Shown: positions 1-9,294 of the stretch, in pieces | How the letters are laid out: each line of letters begins with the position of its first letter | Numbering within the stretch: position 1 is the first letter of the stretch | From: Candidatus Pelagibacter sp. | GTDB taxonomy: Bacteria > Pseudomonadota > Alphaproteobacteria > Pelagibacterales > Pelagibacteraceae | DNA: 52,145 nt | Assembly (NCBI GenBank): GCA_028221385.1 | Contig: JAOIRP010000003.1 | Span: 1 to 52,145, forward strand | Direction of reading: 5' to 3' | The notes under the pieces: model-generated | Told to the model about the DNA's origin: nothing | The model's input: the letters and a program-made list of their open reading frames with translations, nothing else | Database searches by the model: none | Position numbers and translations under genes: made by a program

Positions 1-2
1 AA

Positions 3-797
3 TCCTTTTTTGAAAATGAAAAATTAATTATAATAAGCCGCACGACAGATAAGATCACATCAATTATAGAGGAAATACTCGAAAAAAAAATTAATGATTT
101 AGTTTTAATTTTAAATTCAGGAAGTTTAGAAAAAAGATCAAAATTACGATTATTATTTGAAAAAAATAAAGAAATTGTTTGTATTGCTTTTTATGAAGAT
201 AACAATCAAACTCTATCTTCTTTAGCGAGCCAATTTTTCAGAAATAATAAGATTCAAATTTCTCAACAAGCTATTAATTTAATTGTAAATAGATGTAGGG
301 GTGATCGACAAAACCTTAAAAATGAACTCAATAAAATTGAAAGCTTTATTAAAAATAAAAAAAGAATTGAAATATCAGAAATTTTACAACTTACAAATTT
401 AGCAGAAAATTATTCAGTAACTGAGTTGGTTGACAGCTGTTTGGCCAAAAATAAAAATAAGACTTTGAATATTTTAAACGAAAATAATTACAACTTAGAA
501 GATTGTATTATTGTAATTAGAACTATGTTAGCAAAATCAAAAAGGCTTCTTAAACTATTTCAAGAAATAAAAATATCAAACAATATAGACTCTGCAATTT
601 CATCTATTAAGCCACCTATATTTTGGAAAGATAAACAGATCGTAAAAGATCAAATCAATAAATGGTCTCACAAAAATATTAAGCTTTTAATTTTTAGGAT
701 TAATGAAATAGAGCTTTTAATTAAAAAAAATTCATCCATTTCATTAAGTGTGCTGTCAGATTTTATTATCGAGCAAGCTTCTACCGCTAATAATTAG
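3..797 (+). CDS. holA: DNA polymerase III subunit delta, 5' end outside window
   Basis: The reading frame is open from base 3 without a start, so the gene begins upstream; about 264 C-terminal residues are present against roughly 340 in the family. HolA is the delta subunit of the clamp loader that opens the DnaN ring and loads it on primed DNA. The diagnostic stretch is a GDRQNLKNELNKI-type motif around window base 300-345, matching the family's 'GDR..l.nEl.Kl' segment before the C-terminal helical collar domain. The 3' end overlaps the convergent parB gene by 11 bp. The first ATG in frame (426) is internal and is not the real start. Identification rests on this motif, the helical C-terminus and the position beside parAB. 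Confidence 0.85.
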   Translation, partial: SFFENEKLIIISRTTDKITSIIEEILEKKINDLVLILNSGSLEKRSKLRLLFEKNKEIVCIAFYEDNNQTLSSLASQFFRNNKIQISQQAINLIVNRCRGDRQNLKNELNKIESFIKNKKRIEISEILQLTNLAENYSVTELVDSCLAKNKNKTLNILNENNYNLEDCIIVIRTMLAKSKRLLKLFQEIKISNNIDSAISSIKPPIFWKDKQIVKDQINKWSHKNIKLLIFRINEIELLIKKNSSISLSVLSDFIIEQASTANN

Positions 798-1635
798 ATT
801 TCAATATTTTAACAATTTTATTTAACTGATCTAAATCTTTATATTCAATAGTTATTGCACCACGGTTTTTTTTAGTATTTTTAATAAAAACTTTTAGACC
901 AATTTTTTCAATAATGGACGACTCTAAAGATTGTAAATTTGGATCTTTTAAATTTTTTAAAGATCCTTTTTTCATTTTGAAGACTCTAACAAGACTCTCA
1001 GCTTGTCTTACGGAAAGTTTTTTTTCAATAATCTTATTGGCAACATGTGTAGGATTATCCAAACCAATAAGTATTTTTGCGTGGCCAGTTGTTAATTTCT
1101 TTTCTTTAATAAAATTTATTACGTCTGTTGGTAATGATAATAATCTTAAACAGTTGGTAATATGACTTCTGCTTTTGCCAATAAATTTAGCAACTTTTTC
1201 TTGGTTATATGTAAAATCGTCAATAAGTCTTTTATATCCCTCAGCTTCTTCAATTGGGTTTAAGTCGTGTCTTTGCACGTTTTCTACTATGGCAAATTCT
1301 AAAGATCTTAAATCATCGGCCTCGATAACGACTACCGGAACTTCATGCAAGCCAGCTTTTTGAGCTGCAATCCATCTTCTTTCACCAGCAATGATTTCAT
1401 GTTTAGATTTATCTGTATTAGACTTTCTGACTATGATCGGCTGTATGATTCCTCTTTCCTTTATAGAATTAACCAATTCTTGTAAATTTTCTTCATCAAA
1501 ATTTTTTCTTGGTTGATACTTATTACTTACCAAATTGCTTATAGATAATTTATTTACACTATTTTGAACTTTTGTTTCTCCAATTAAGGATGATAAACCC
1601 CTACCCAACCCTTTTTTAATTTTATTTGAATCCAT
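787..1635 (-). CDS. parB: Chromosome-partitioning protein ParB
   Basis: This is a CTP-dependent DNA clamp that loads at parS and spreads, working with ParA to segregate newly replicated origins. The 282-residue protein has the typical layout. A basic N-terminus with the motif GLGRGLSSLIG contacts ParA. The ParB/Srx nucleotide-binding domain carries GERRW at residues 84-88. A helix-turn-helix region around residues 143-168 binds parS, and a C-terminal dimerisation domain follows. Its start codon overlaps the parA stop by one base (TAATG), indicating translational coupling. A near-consensus parS lies 1.4 kb upstream inside rsmG. Length and motifs are normal for the family. Confidence 0.97.
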   Translation of the reverse strand: MDSNKIKKGLGRGLSSLIGETKVQNSVNKLSISNLVSNKYQPRKNFDEENLQELVNSIKERGIIQPIIVRKSNTDKSKHEIIAGERRWIAAQKAGLHEVPVVVIEADDLRSLEFAIVENVQRHDLNPIEEAEGYKRLIDDFTYNQEKVAKFIGKSRSHITNCLRLLSLPTDVINFIKEKKLTTGHAKILIGLDNPTHVANKIIEKKLSVRQAESLVRVFKMKKGSLKNLKDPNLQSLESSIIEKIGLKVFIKNTKKNRGAITIEYKDLDQLNKIVKILKSNY

Positions 1636-2429
1636 TAAGCTACACTTCCAATAATAGTTTCTTGGTTCATAAATTCATTTGTAAAGCTAAAGTAAGATTT
1701 GCTACCAGGACATAATTTATCATAAATTAATACCGGCATACCATGTGATGGTGCTTCAGATAATCTTACATTTCTAGGAATTACAGTTGAATAGACTTTT
1801 TCATTAAAAAAATCTCTAGCTTCTTTTTCTACTTGTGATGATAACTTATTTCTTTTATCGTACATCGTTAAAAGTATACCTCTAATTTCTAAATTAGGGT
1901 TTAAACTAACCTTCACTCTTTCTATCGTTTTAATAAGTTGAGTAACTCCCTCTAGGGCAAAAAACTCAGTTTGAAGTGGTACTAAAAGTGAGTTTGACGA
2001 CACTAAAGCCATGACAGTCAGCAAGCTCAAGGATGGGGGGCAGTCTATAAGTATATAATCATATGATGTGCTAGAATTGTTTAAATATGCGGTTAATTGA
2101 TCCTTTAAAATAAAAGCTCTTTTACTATCTCCGGCAGTTTCCACTTCTAAACCAGATAAGTCAACATTAGAAGTTATTATATCCAAATTATTAAAATTTG
2201 TCTTTTTAATTACAGCAGCTATTTCCGTCTCTCCATTAAGTACTCCATAAATTGTATCGCTGGAGTTTTCTAAATTTGATAATCCAAGACCCGTCGTGGC
2301 ATTTCCTTGTGGGTCTAAATCAATTACTAATATTTTCTTTTGTTGTTGTGCTAGCCCTGCTGCTAAATTTATAACTGTAGTTGTTTTTCCAACCCCGCCC
2401 TTCTGATTTATCACTGATATAATTTGCAT
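1635..2429 (-). CDS. parA: Chromosome-partitioning ATPase ParA (Soj)
   Basis: This Walker-type ATPase binds DNA non-specifically and provides the gradient that moves ParB-parS complexes. The deviant Walker A motif KGGVGKTTT sits at residues 10-18 right after the first strand. The Walker A' segment IDLDPQGNAT and the Walker B segment DYILIDCPPSL follow. At 264 residues it is the chromosomal rather than the plasmid type, with no N-terminal HTH extension. It lies one base downstream of rsmG and overlaps parB, so mnmG-rsmG-parA-parB look like one transcript. This arrangement close to oriC is common in bacteria. Confidence 0.97.
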   Translation of the reverse strand: MQIISVINQKGGVGKTTTVINLAAGLAQQQKKILVIDLDPQGNATTGLGLSNLENSSDTIYGVLNGETEIAAVIKKTNFNNLDIITSNVDLSGLEVETAGDSKRAFILKDQLTAYLNNSSTSYDYILIDCPPSLSLLTVMALVSSNSLLVPLQTEFFALEGVTQLIKTIERVKVSLNPNLEIRGILLTMYDKRNKLSSQVEKEARDFFNEKVYSTVIPRNVRLSEAPSHGMPVLIYDKLCPGSKSYFSFTNEFMNQETIIGSVA

Positions 2430-2430
2430 T

Positions 2431-3069
2431 TTATATTTTTTTAATATTTTTAATATTGATCAAAAATGAGTCTTCGCTTGTTAAACTTTTTTTTTCTTCA
2501 TATTCAAATATCCAATTTTTTTTGCTTTCTTCCAAAGCTTCTCTTCCTTTTTTTCCCATAAATAATATTAAATTTTTATATTCTACAAATTTTTCATTTA
2601 CTAACTTAAGCATTACAGGCATTGGTTTAAATGCTCTAGCTATTATAGTGCCTGTATTCAATTCTGCTATTTCAAAGATATCCTTTTGGATTATTTCTAT
2701 ATCCAGATTGAGCTTTCTAACAACTTCTCTTAAAAAAACACTTTTGTGATAACTTTTTTCAAATAATTTCATTTTAACTTTACTGCCTGTATTTTTTAAC
2801 ATTATTCCTAATATTATACCTGGAAAGCCACCTCCACTCCCTAAATCATATACAGAATTGCTATTTAAATCAATAAATTCAATTGCTTGTGCAGAGTCTA
2901 TTATGTGTCTTTCTCTTATTATTTCTCTTTTTTGAGTACTTTTAGCTATTATATTTAATATTTCATTTTTTTTAAGAACATAGTCTATGAATTTTTCAAA
3001 ATCTAGACACGCTTCACGTGAAACATTTAAATGATTTATTTTTAAGTATTTATCAATAACTTTATCCAT
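2431..3069 (-). CDS. rsmG: 16S rRNA m7G527 methyltransferase RsmG (GidB)
   Basis: RsmG uses SAM to methylate N7 of G527 in 16S rRNA; loss of this activity gives low-level streptomycin resistance. The SAM-binding glycine-rich segment DLGSGGGFPG is at residues 75-84, preceded by the family-typical RERHIIDSA stretch (53-61). Length (212 residues) is normal. The start overlaps the mnmG stop by one base. An unusual point is that the 5' third of the gene carries a 14/16 match to the parS consensus, so the DNA here probably has a second role as a centromere. Confidence 0.95.
   Translation of the reverse strand: MDKVIDKYLKINHLNVSREACLDFEKFIDYVLKKNEILNIIAKSTQKREIIRERHIIDSAQAIEFIDLNSNSVYDLGSGGGFPGIILGIMLKNTGSKVKMKLFEKSYHKSVFLREVVRKLNLDIEIIQKDIFEIAELNTGTIIARAFKPMPVMLKLVNEKFVEYKNLILFMGKKGREALEESKKNWIFEYEEKKSLTSEDSFLINIKNIKKI
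3010..3025. promoter_or_regulatory. Probable parS centromere site inside rsmG
   Basis: The 16 bases read CGCTTCACGTGAAACA. They match the widely conserved parS sequence TGTTTCACGTGAAACA at 14 of 16 positions, with both differences in the left arm. The central ten bases TTCACGTGAA form a perfect palindrome. The site is in the same operon as parA and parB and about 10 kb from the proposed oriC, as expected for the ParB loading site. Since it lies in coding sequence, part of the match could be fortuitous, but a 10-bp perfect core plus a complete right arm next to parAB is strong. Confidence 0.8.
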
Positions 3070-4940
3070 TAAGCAGTATGCTTAATAGACTTTCTTTTGA
3101 CATGTGACAACAAAATATATACAGCAGCAGGCGTAATTCCGTCTATTCTTAGAGCTTGCCCCATTGTTTTGGGCTGAATAGACTTGAATTTTGATTTAAC
3201 TTCATTTGAAAGTCCTGATAAGCCGTCATAATCAATTTTATCTGGAATTATAAGGTTCTCATCTCTCTTAAAGGCAAGAATATCGGCTTTTTGTTTTTTT
3301 AAGTATCCTCTATAATGATCATTAATTTCAATTTGTTCATCAATTTCTTGGCTAAAAAAAGGTATTTGAGGCCAAATTTCTCTAATTTTTTTCATATCAA
3401 CACCTTTTTGTGCTAGTATCTCATTAGAAGTTCTCAAAACTCCATCTTTGGCAATATTTACTCCAAATTTAACTGCTTTCGAGGGTGAAATTTTAGATTT
3501 CTTCATATTATCAACAATTTTTGAAATTTTTTGCTGTTTATCCTCAAATAAATCTTTTCGTAAGCTACCAATTAATCCAATTTTAATACCTTTTGTTGTC
3601 AAACGTTGATCAGCATTGTCAGCTCTTAGACTTAGTCTATATTCCGCTCTAGAAGTAAACATTCTGTAGGGCTCTGCTACCCCTTTAGTAACTAAATCAT
3701 CAATCATAACTCCAATATATGCATCTGATCTATCAAGAATAAAAGGCTCTTGTTCTTTTAGTGATAAAGCAGCATTTATTCCTGCTATTAATCCTTGAGC
3801 TGCAGCTTCTTCATACCCTGTAGTACCATTGATCTGACCTGCTAAGTACAAATTTTGGATTTTTTTTGTTTCTAGGGTTAAAAATAATTCTCTAGGGTCA
3901 ACATAATCATATTCAATCGCATATCCAGGTCTTATAATCTTAACATTCTCTAAACCAGTGATATTATTACATATTTCTTGCTGTACAGCAGCAGGAAGTG
4001 ATGTAGATATGCCATTTGGGTAAATAGTGTGATCATTTAAGCCTTCAGGCTCTAAAAATATTTGATGTCGGCTCTTATCAGCAAACTTTACAATTTTATC
4101 TTCTATAGAAGGACAATACCTTGGGCCAACACCTTTAATGTTTCCAGAATACATTGCGCTCGATGATAAATTCTTCTCGATAATTTTATGTACTCTTTCA
4201 TTTGTATAAGTCATTCTACAAGAGACTTGTTTGTTGTAATTTTTTTTAGTTAAGAAAGAAAAAAAATAAGGATTATCATCTGCAAACTGTTCCTCTAAGT
4301 TTTTATAATTAATAGTTCTTGAATCTAGTCTGGGAGGTGTTCCAGTTTTAAGTCTTCCAATTTTAAAATTATATTTAGTTAGCTGTTCTGATAAACCTGT
4401 GGATGCACTTTCATTAAATCTTCCAGCTGATGTTTTTTCTTCCCCAATATGTATAAGACCATTCAAAAAAGTACCTGTTGTTAAAATTAATCTAGAACAT
4501 AGTATCTCCTTACCTTTTTCTGTATGAAAACCACTTATTCTGTTTTTATTAAAAATAAAACTTATTATAGGATCAGAAAAAACTGTTAAATTACAGTAGT
4601 TTAGAAGTTTTTCTTGCATAAATTTACGATATAAGAATCTATCGGACTGCGTTCTTGGGCCTCTAACGGCTGGGCCTCTGCTTCGATTCAATAGTCTAAA
4701 TTGTATACCTGATTTATCAGCAACCTCACCCATCACTCCATCCAATGCATCTATCTCTCTTACAAGATGACCTTTACCTAAACCACCAATAGCAGGGTTG
4801 CAAGACATCTCACCAATTGTTTCTATCTTGTGTGTAAACAGAGCAGTATTAACCCCAAGCCGAGCAGAAGCTGCCGCAGCTTCACAACCGGCATGTCCGC
4901 CTCCAATAACAACTACATCGAAAAATAAATCATTTTTCAT
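3069..4940 (-). CDS. mnmG: tRNA uridine-5-carboxymethylaminomethyl modification enzyme MnmG (GidA)
   Basis: MnmG is the FAD- and NADH-dependent partner of MnmE; the complex installs the (carboxymethyl)aminomethyl group at C5 of U34 in tRNAs reading NNA/NNG codons. The dinucleotide-binding GGGHAGCE motif is at residues 13-20, and the family segment [13 protein letters not shown] follows near residue 45. The C-terminus ends in the typical helical domain with [15 protein letters not shown]. At 623 residues it is full length. A 116-bp AT-rich gap without any recognised signal separates it from mnmE upstream, so it may have its own promoter or rely on read-through. Confidence 0.98.
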   Translation of the reverse strand: MKNDLFFDVVVIGGGHAGCEAAAASARLGVNTALFTHKIETIGEMSCNPAIGGLGKGHLVREIDALDGVMGEVADKSGIQFRLLNRSRGPAVRGPRTQSDRFLYRKFMQEKLLNYCNLTVFSDPIISFIFNKNRISGFHTEKGKEILCSRLILTTGTFLNGLIHIGEEKTSAGRFNESASTGLSEQLTKYNFKIGRLKTGTPPRLDSRTINYKNLEEQFADDNPYFFSFLTKKNYNKQVSCRMTYTNERVHKIIEKNLSSSAMYSGNIKGVGPRYCPSIEDKIVKFADKSRHQIFLEPEGLNDHTIYPNGISTSLPAAVQQEICNNITGLENVKIIRPGYAIEYDYVDPRELFLTLETKKIQNLYLAGQINGTTGYEEAAAQGLIAGINAALSLKEQEPFILDRSDAYIGVMIDDLVTKGVAEPYRMFTSRAEYRLSLRADNADQRLTTKGIKIGLIGSLRKDLFEDKQQKISKIVDNMKKSKISPSKAVKFGVNIAKDGVLRTSNEILAQKGVDMKKIREIWPQIPFFSQEIDEQIEINDHYRGYLKKQKADILAFKRDENLIIPDKIDYDGLSGLSNEVKSKFKSIQPKTMGQALRIDGITPAAVYILLSHVKRKSIKHTA

Positions 4941-5056
4941 GAATTAAATTTATAACTGATTCAAATATTTACAAGATTTGAGTTTAGATAGTAAAATAAG
5001 ATACGATTATCAACAAAAATTGGTTTATTTATAGCAAAAGTCCAGGAAAAGAGGGC

Positions 5057-6388
5057 TTATTTGCCAATACAAAAATCGTTGAAAATAGAGCCTAATAACT
5101 CCTCTACATCTACTTTTCCAACTATCATTCCTAAATTTCTAGTAGCAAGTCGTAAATCTTCTGCTGCTTTATCAAAATCTTCGCTTTCATTTTTTTCATT
5201 AAAACTTTTTAGATGTTCTAAGCATTTTTCAAGATGCTGTCTATGTCTTGCTCTAGTAATTAAAATATCTTCACTTGATATAAATTTATTTTTTAAGTGA
5301 TCTTTAATTTTTGAAATTAAGTTATCTAAATTAATATTATTTTTAATTGAAATTAGAATATGATCAAATTTTTTAAAATCAGTTGTCTCAGTTACTTCTA
5401 TTAAATCTGATTTATTGACTACTAATATTGAGTCATTTTTAAGCAAATTCAACAAAAGATCAGTAAATTCAACGTTTTTTGCATCTATTACTACCAGCTT
5501 TAAATCTGCATCTTCAGCTCTATTAATTGATAATTTTATTCCTTTTCTTTCTATCTCATTTCTTGATTCACGTATGCCAGCCGTGTCAGACATAATAACA
5601 GGATAACCATCGATATTTAAATGTACCTCCACAACATCTCTAGTAGTTCCTGCTGTTTCAGAAACAATCGCTGCATCTCGATTAGCTAAATAATTTAATA
5701 GACTTGATTTGCCTGCATTAGGTGGGCCTACTATTGCAATCTTAAAACCATCTCTAATTCTTTCTCCTATTTTTTGATCATTAAGAATTTTTTCTAAATT
5801 TTGAATAACATCATATGAGCTTTTTTTAATACTCTTTAAAATATCTGAAGGTAAGTCCTCCTCTGGAAAATCAATCTTAGCTTCAATATGCGATAAAATT
5901 TTTAGAAGTTTTTCTCTTAGTGAATTAAATCTTTCAGCTGATTTACCAGTCATGATTTGCACTGCTTGTTTTCTTTGAATCTCCGTTTCTGAAGCTATTA
6001 AGTCACCAATACTTTCTGCTTTAAGCAGATTTATTTTTCCATTTTGGAACGCTATTTTTGTAAACTCTCCAGGTTCAGCTAACCTGCAATTTTTAATTTT
6101 AGAGATGGATGAATGTATAGCTTCAACCACTGTTTTACTCCCATGGACATGAATTTCAGCCAAATCTTCGCCTGTGTAACTCTCTGGTCCAGGAAACCAT
6201 AGAATCATAGCCTCATCGATGAGCTCAGAAGTGTTGATATAGTTAATTTTTCTAAGGGTTGCCACTCTAGGTTCAGGAATATTTTTTTCTGTTAGCTTTT
6301 TGATTACTAATGAAGCTTCTGGGCCAGAAATTCTTATAACTGCAATTCCAGATGTCCCGGGTCCTGAAGATAATGCATAAATTGTCAT
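5057..6388 (-). CDS. mnmE: tRNA modification GTPase MnmE (TrmE/ThdF)
   Basis: MnmE supplies the folate-bound one-carbon unit and GTPase switch for U34 modification with MnmG. The N-terminal tetrahydrofolate-binding domain spans about residues 1-118. A helical domain follows, with the G domain inserted in it: P-loop GPPNAGKSS at 221-229, TAGTTRD switch, DTAG and NKSD. The protein ends in CIGK (440-443), the essential C-terminal Cys motif C-(I/V/L)-G-K. Length (443) is normal. It is only 7 bp downstream of a TPR-like unknown gene, so transcripts from the glycosyltransferase pair upstream probably run into it. Confidence 0.98.
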   Translation of the reverse strand: MTIYALSSGPGTSGIAVIRISGPEASLVIKKLTEKNIPEPRVATLRKINYINTSELIDEAMILWFPGPESYTGEDLAEIHVHGSKTVVEAIHSSISKIKNCRLAEPGEFTKIAFQNGKINLLKAESIGDLIASETEIQRKQAVQIMTGKSAERFNSLREKLLKILSHIEAKIDFPEEDLPSDILKSIKKSSYDVIQNLEKILNDQKIGERIRDGFKIAIVGPPNAGKSSLLNYLANRDAAIVSETAGTTRDVVEVHLNIDGYPVIMSDTAGIRESRNEIERKGIKLSINRAEDADLKLVVIDAKNVEFTDLLLNLLKNDSILVVNKSDLIEVTETTDFKKFDHILISIKNNINLDNLISKIKDHLKNKFISSEDILITRARHRQHLEKCLEHLKSFNEKNESEDFDKAAEDLRLATRNLGMIVGKVDVEELLGSIFNDFCIGK

Positions 6389-6395
6389 GATTTAT

Positions 6396-6812
6396 TTATA
6401 ACTTATTTTTTAATCTAATCCCTGGCATTACTTTACTTAAATGTTCAAGAAATTCAGAAGCATCATTTTTTTCCTTAGCTTGTATTACCATATTTTTTAA
6501 ATCACTAATTTTTATTTTTTCAAATATCGAAATAAGTGTCTCATATCTTTTTTCTACTAATTTTTCAGTAGTACCTTCAAAATTATTTTTCTTCATAACC
6601 TCAGGTGTGTTGTCAACTTTTAATGATAACAATAAAGAATCTATGGCAAGATAAGTTCTGCCTGTTTCCATTAAAAATAGTGACATTAGAAATAAATACT
6701 CTGGATGAAGTACGCCAAATTGTCTTAGGTTAATTAGAAGATTGTTTGCTTGTGATAATTCTTTTTTTACGAGTAAATCGTAAACTGTTTCTAACTCTTT
6801 TTTTTTAAACAT
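6396..6812 (-). CDS. Small TPR-like protein of unknown function
   Basis: I do not recognise this 138-residue protein. It has no signal peptide or membrane segment. The segment around residues 12-70 has the helix-turn-helix hydrophobic pattern and the A-x-x-L-L spacing of tetratricopeptide-like repeats, so it may be a protein-protein adaptor. Its start overlaps the upstream glycosyltransferase gene by 8 bp and its stop is 7 bp before mnmE, indicating co-transcription with both. It is probably a companion of the glycosyltransferase, and the neighbouring divergent sulfotransferase also carries TPRs. Confidence 0.6.
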   Translation of the reverse strand: MFKKKELETVYDLLVKKELSQANNLLINLRQFGVLHPEYLFLMSLFLMETGRTYLAIDSLLLSLKVDNTPEVMKKNNFEGTTEKLVEKRYETLISIFEKIKISDLKNMVIQAKEKNDASEFLEHLSKVMPGIRLKNKL

Positions 6813-7692
6813 TTTTAATTATTAAAAAGGTTTCTTTTAAATTTTCCTTATGTTGTGTCCACCAATCATTTATCTTATTCCCAACGATTTCTATATCTTT
6901 TTTATTTTCTAAATATTTTTTAATAATAGTTGATGAATCTTCCCAACTATTAACACTTGGTAAAGGGTTATTTGGTAGAAAATTATCAAAAAATTTAAAT
7001 GGATTTTCTATTATTGGTATACAACCAGCTTCTAGAGCTTCATATAAACGATATGTCTCTGGATGAAAATAACCATGTGGGATTGGTGCAAAAATACTAT
7101 TATTTAGAATTTTATAATAATCGTTTGTATCCATTGACTTTTTACCAGAAAAATCCTCAGTTAAATTTATAAAGTTTGGCATTATATTTTTATGTTTATC
7201 AAGTAAATCATATCTGCTGGACCCATGGGTTGTTCCTAAAAAAGACCACTTATAATTCCTTTTTAAAATATTGATTTTATCTTTTTTTGGATCGCACTTA
7301 TAACCAATTGGAATAGATGTAACATTTTTAAAATTTTTAAACATTGGTAAACTAAAAGTTCTCCATATATGCTCACATAAAGGATAAACTAAGTCTTTTT
7401 TTTCAGCACCACCTTCGTCTCCTAGATGGATAAGAAATATTTTTTTTACTTTATTGCTTAAATCAAAATAAAAAGACTCCTTAGTTGAGATCATATGATC
7501 AACTATAATTAGGCTCTCATTTTCATCTAAATTTTGAGCGTCATTAATTACTTCTATTTCTAATTTAGATAGCAAATTTAAAATCCAAGGATATGAATTA
7601 ACAAAATGATAATTTCCCCAAAATATAGTTCTCTCTTCTCCAAGATTTGAGCCCACTGGAAGATTTTTATTGGTATTCCACAAAAGTTTCAT
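6805..7692 (-). CDS. Exostosin-like (GT47-type) glycosyltransferase
   Basis: This is probably a glycosyltransferase acting on a cell-surface or extracellular glycan. Evidence is the C-terminal exostosin signature near residues 205-235. An F-x-P-x-P-H-G segment there is followed by RLYEALEAGCIPIIENPF, the nucleotide-sugar-binding 'R.yEaleaGciPvi' motif. Upstream, FLGTTHGSSRYDLL resembles the 'f.G....~R..l' block of the family. No signal peptide or membrane helix is evident, so it would act in the cytoplasm. It is transcribed with the small TPR-like gene and diverges from a TPR-sulfotransferase, suggesting a surface-glycan module. Donor and acceptor cannot be told from sequence. Confidence 0.7.
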   Translation of the reverse strand: MKLLWNTNKNLPVGSNLGEERTIFWGNYHFVNSYPWILNLLSKLEIEVINDAQNLDENESLIIVDHMISTKESFYFDLSNKVKKIFLIHLGDEGGAEKKDLVYPLCEHIWRTFSLPMFKNFKNVTSIPIGYKCDPKKDKINILKRNYKWSFLGTTHGSSRYDLLDKHKNIMPNFINLTEDFSGKKSMDTNDYYKILNNSIFAPIPHGYFHPETYRLYEALEAGCIPIIENPFKFFDNFLPNNPLPSVNSWEDSSTIIKKYLENKKDIEIVGNKINDWWTQHKENLKETFLIIKNV

Positions 7693-7762
7693 ATAATTAA
7701 ATATTATTTAATGATCCTAACTTTAAAAAGAATTTTTAAAAATAAAAAAATTATTTAATTTG

Positions 7763-9292
7763 ATGAAAATTATATCTCAAGAAGAAAAATTAAAGGCAGA
7801 TATACAAGTAATTATTAATTATTTTAATGTTGGATCATATGATGATGTTATAAATAAATCAATTCCACTTATAAAAAAATACCCCGAAACATATATTTTA
7901 AAAAATTTATTAGCATTATCTTATAATGCTCAAAATAAATACGAAGAAGCTATTAAAGTTTTAGATAACGCGATCAAAAATGACCCTAACAACATATTTA
8001 TATTAAATAATCTTGGTCTTGTTCATTCAAATTTAGAAAATACTAGAACTGCAGAAGAATATTTAAATAGAGCTATTGCCGTGAAGCCATTATTCTTAGA
8101 TGCATCTATCACTCTTGCAAATCTTAAGTCAAAGATAGATAAAAATGAAGAAGCAATTGAGATTTTAAGTAAATTAGAGAACACATATAAAGAAAGCTAT
8201 ATCCTAAATTTTACCATGGGGAATATATATCAACAAGTTGGAAATTTTGATAAAGCAATTTATCACTTAAACTATTGCCTAAAGTTAGACCCACAAAATA
8301 CAGCTCCAGATAAAGCGATTAGCCTTATTACTAAATATACACCAGGACATAAACATCTAAACGACATGCAAGAAAAATTTGAAGCTATTAAATCTGATGA
8401 TCATAAAATGATATTAAGTTTTGCTCTTGGAAAGGCTTTTGAGGACATAAAGGAGTATAAGAAATCTTTTAAGTACTTAGACATTGCAAACAAAATGAGA
8501 GATGAAAAATTAAATTATAATATTACAAGTGAAAAAAACTTATTTCTAGATATAAAAAATTTTTTTAAAAATAAAAGTTTTACAAAAATAAAACCTTCAA
8601 ATAAAAAAATTATTTTTATTCTTGGGATGCCACGATCAGGCACAAGTCTTATAGAACAAATACTTTCTTCTCATGAGCAGGTGCATGGAGCAGGTGAGTT
8701 AAATCACATAGGTAATTTTATAGAGAAAAATTTGTTTCTAAATGATAAAAATTTACCAGAAAAAAAACTTTTAGAATTTCAAAATTATTATATTGAAAAA
8801 CTTGATACTCAAAAAGATATTGTCACTGATAAGGCCCCATTAAACTTTAAGTGGATTGGATTTTTGCTTGCTACTTTTCCAAATTGTAAAATTATTCATT
8901 CCAATAGAGATCCAATGGATACTTGCTGGTCAATGTTTAAAAATTTTTTCTCATCAAAGAAATTGAATTTTTGTTACAATTTAGAAAATTTAGGAAAATA
9001 TTATATATTATATAGAGAATTAATGACATTTTGGAAAAGTAAATTTGGAGACAGAATTTACGATATCAACTATGAAGATTTAATAACAAATCAAGAAACT
9101 GAAGTAAAAAAATTACTTAAAAATTGTGAACTTGATTGGGATGAAAATTGCATGACTTTTTATAAAAACAAAAAATCGGTTGCTACAGCAAGCTTGGCGC
9201 AAGTACGAAGCCCTATTTATAAATCGTCTGTACAAAAATGGAAAAATTATAGCTCTGAATTAAATGAACTATTACAAATTATTCAAAAATAA
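7763..9292 (+). CDS. TPR-repeat sulfotransferase family protein
   Basis: The first half (about residues 10-200) holds tandem tetratricopeptide repeats, recognisable by repeated N-P-x-N/A-x-x-L-G-x patterns such as DPNNIFILNNLGLVH. The second half is a PAPS-dependent sulfotransferase domain. Its 5'-phosphosulfate loop, GMPRSGTS, is at residues 288-295, followed by the SSHEQVHGAGELNHI segment and a 3'-phosphate-binding region with SNRDPMDTCWSMFKN. Such TPR-sulfotransferases are frequent in marine alphaproteobacteria; substrates are mostly unknown. A TTG directly precedes the ATG used here (7763); the ATG is preferred. It stands alone on the plus strand between leftward genes and looks like part of an accessory insertion. 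Confidence 0.85.
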   Translation: MKIISQEEKLKADIQVIINYFNVGSYDDVINKSIPLIKKYPETYILKNLLALSYNAQNKYEEAIKVLDNAIKNDPNNIFILNNLGLVHSNLENTRTAEEYLNRAIAVKPLFLDASITLANLKSKIDKNEEAIEILSKLENTYKESYILNFTMGNIYQQVGNFDKAIYHLNYCLKLDPQNTAPDKAISLITKYTPGHKHLNDMQEKFEAIKSDDHKMILSFALGKAFEDIKEYKKSFKYLDIANKMRDEKLNYNITSEKNLFLDIKNFFKNKSFTKIKPSNKKIIFILGMPRSGTSLIEQILSSHEQVHGAGELNHIGNFIEKNLFLNDKNLPEKKLLEFQNYYIEKLDTQKDIVTDKAPLNFKWIGFLLATFPNCKIIHSNRDPMDTCWSMFKNFFSSKKLNFCYNLENLGKYYILYRELMTFWKSKFGDRIYDINYEDLITNQETEVKKLLKNCELDWDENCMTFYKNKKSVATASLAQVRSPIYKSSVQKWKNYSSELNELLQIIQK

Positions 9293-9294
9293 AT

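Noticed and set aside
426..797. Stand-alone 123-residue gene starting at ATG 426
   Set aside because: The same frame is open back to base 3 and contains holA motifs, so this ATG is internal to holA.
5563..5578. Possible second parS (TTGATTCACGTATGCC) in mnmE
   Set aside because: Only the left half resembles parS; the right arm does not match and the palindrome is broken.
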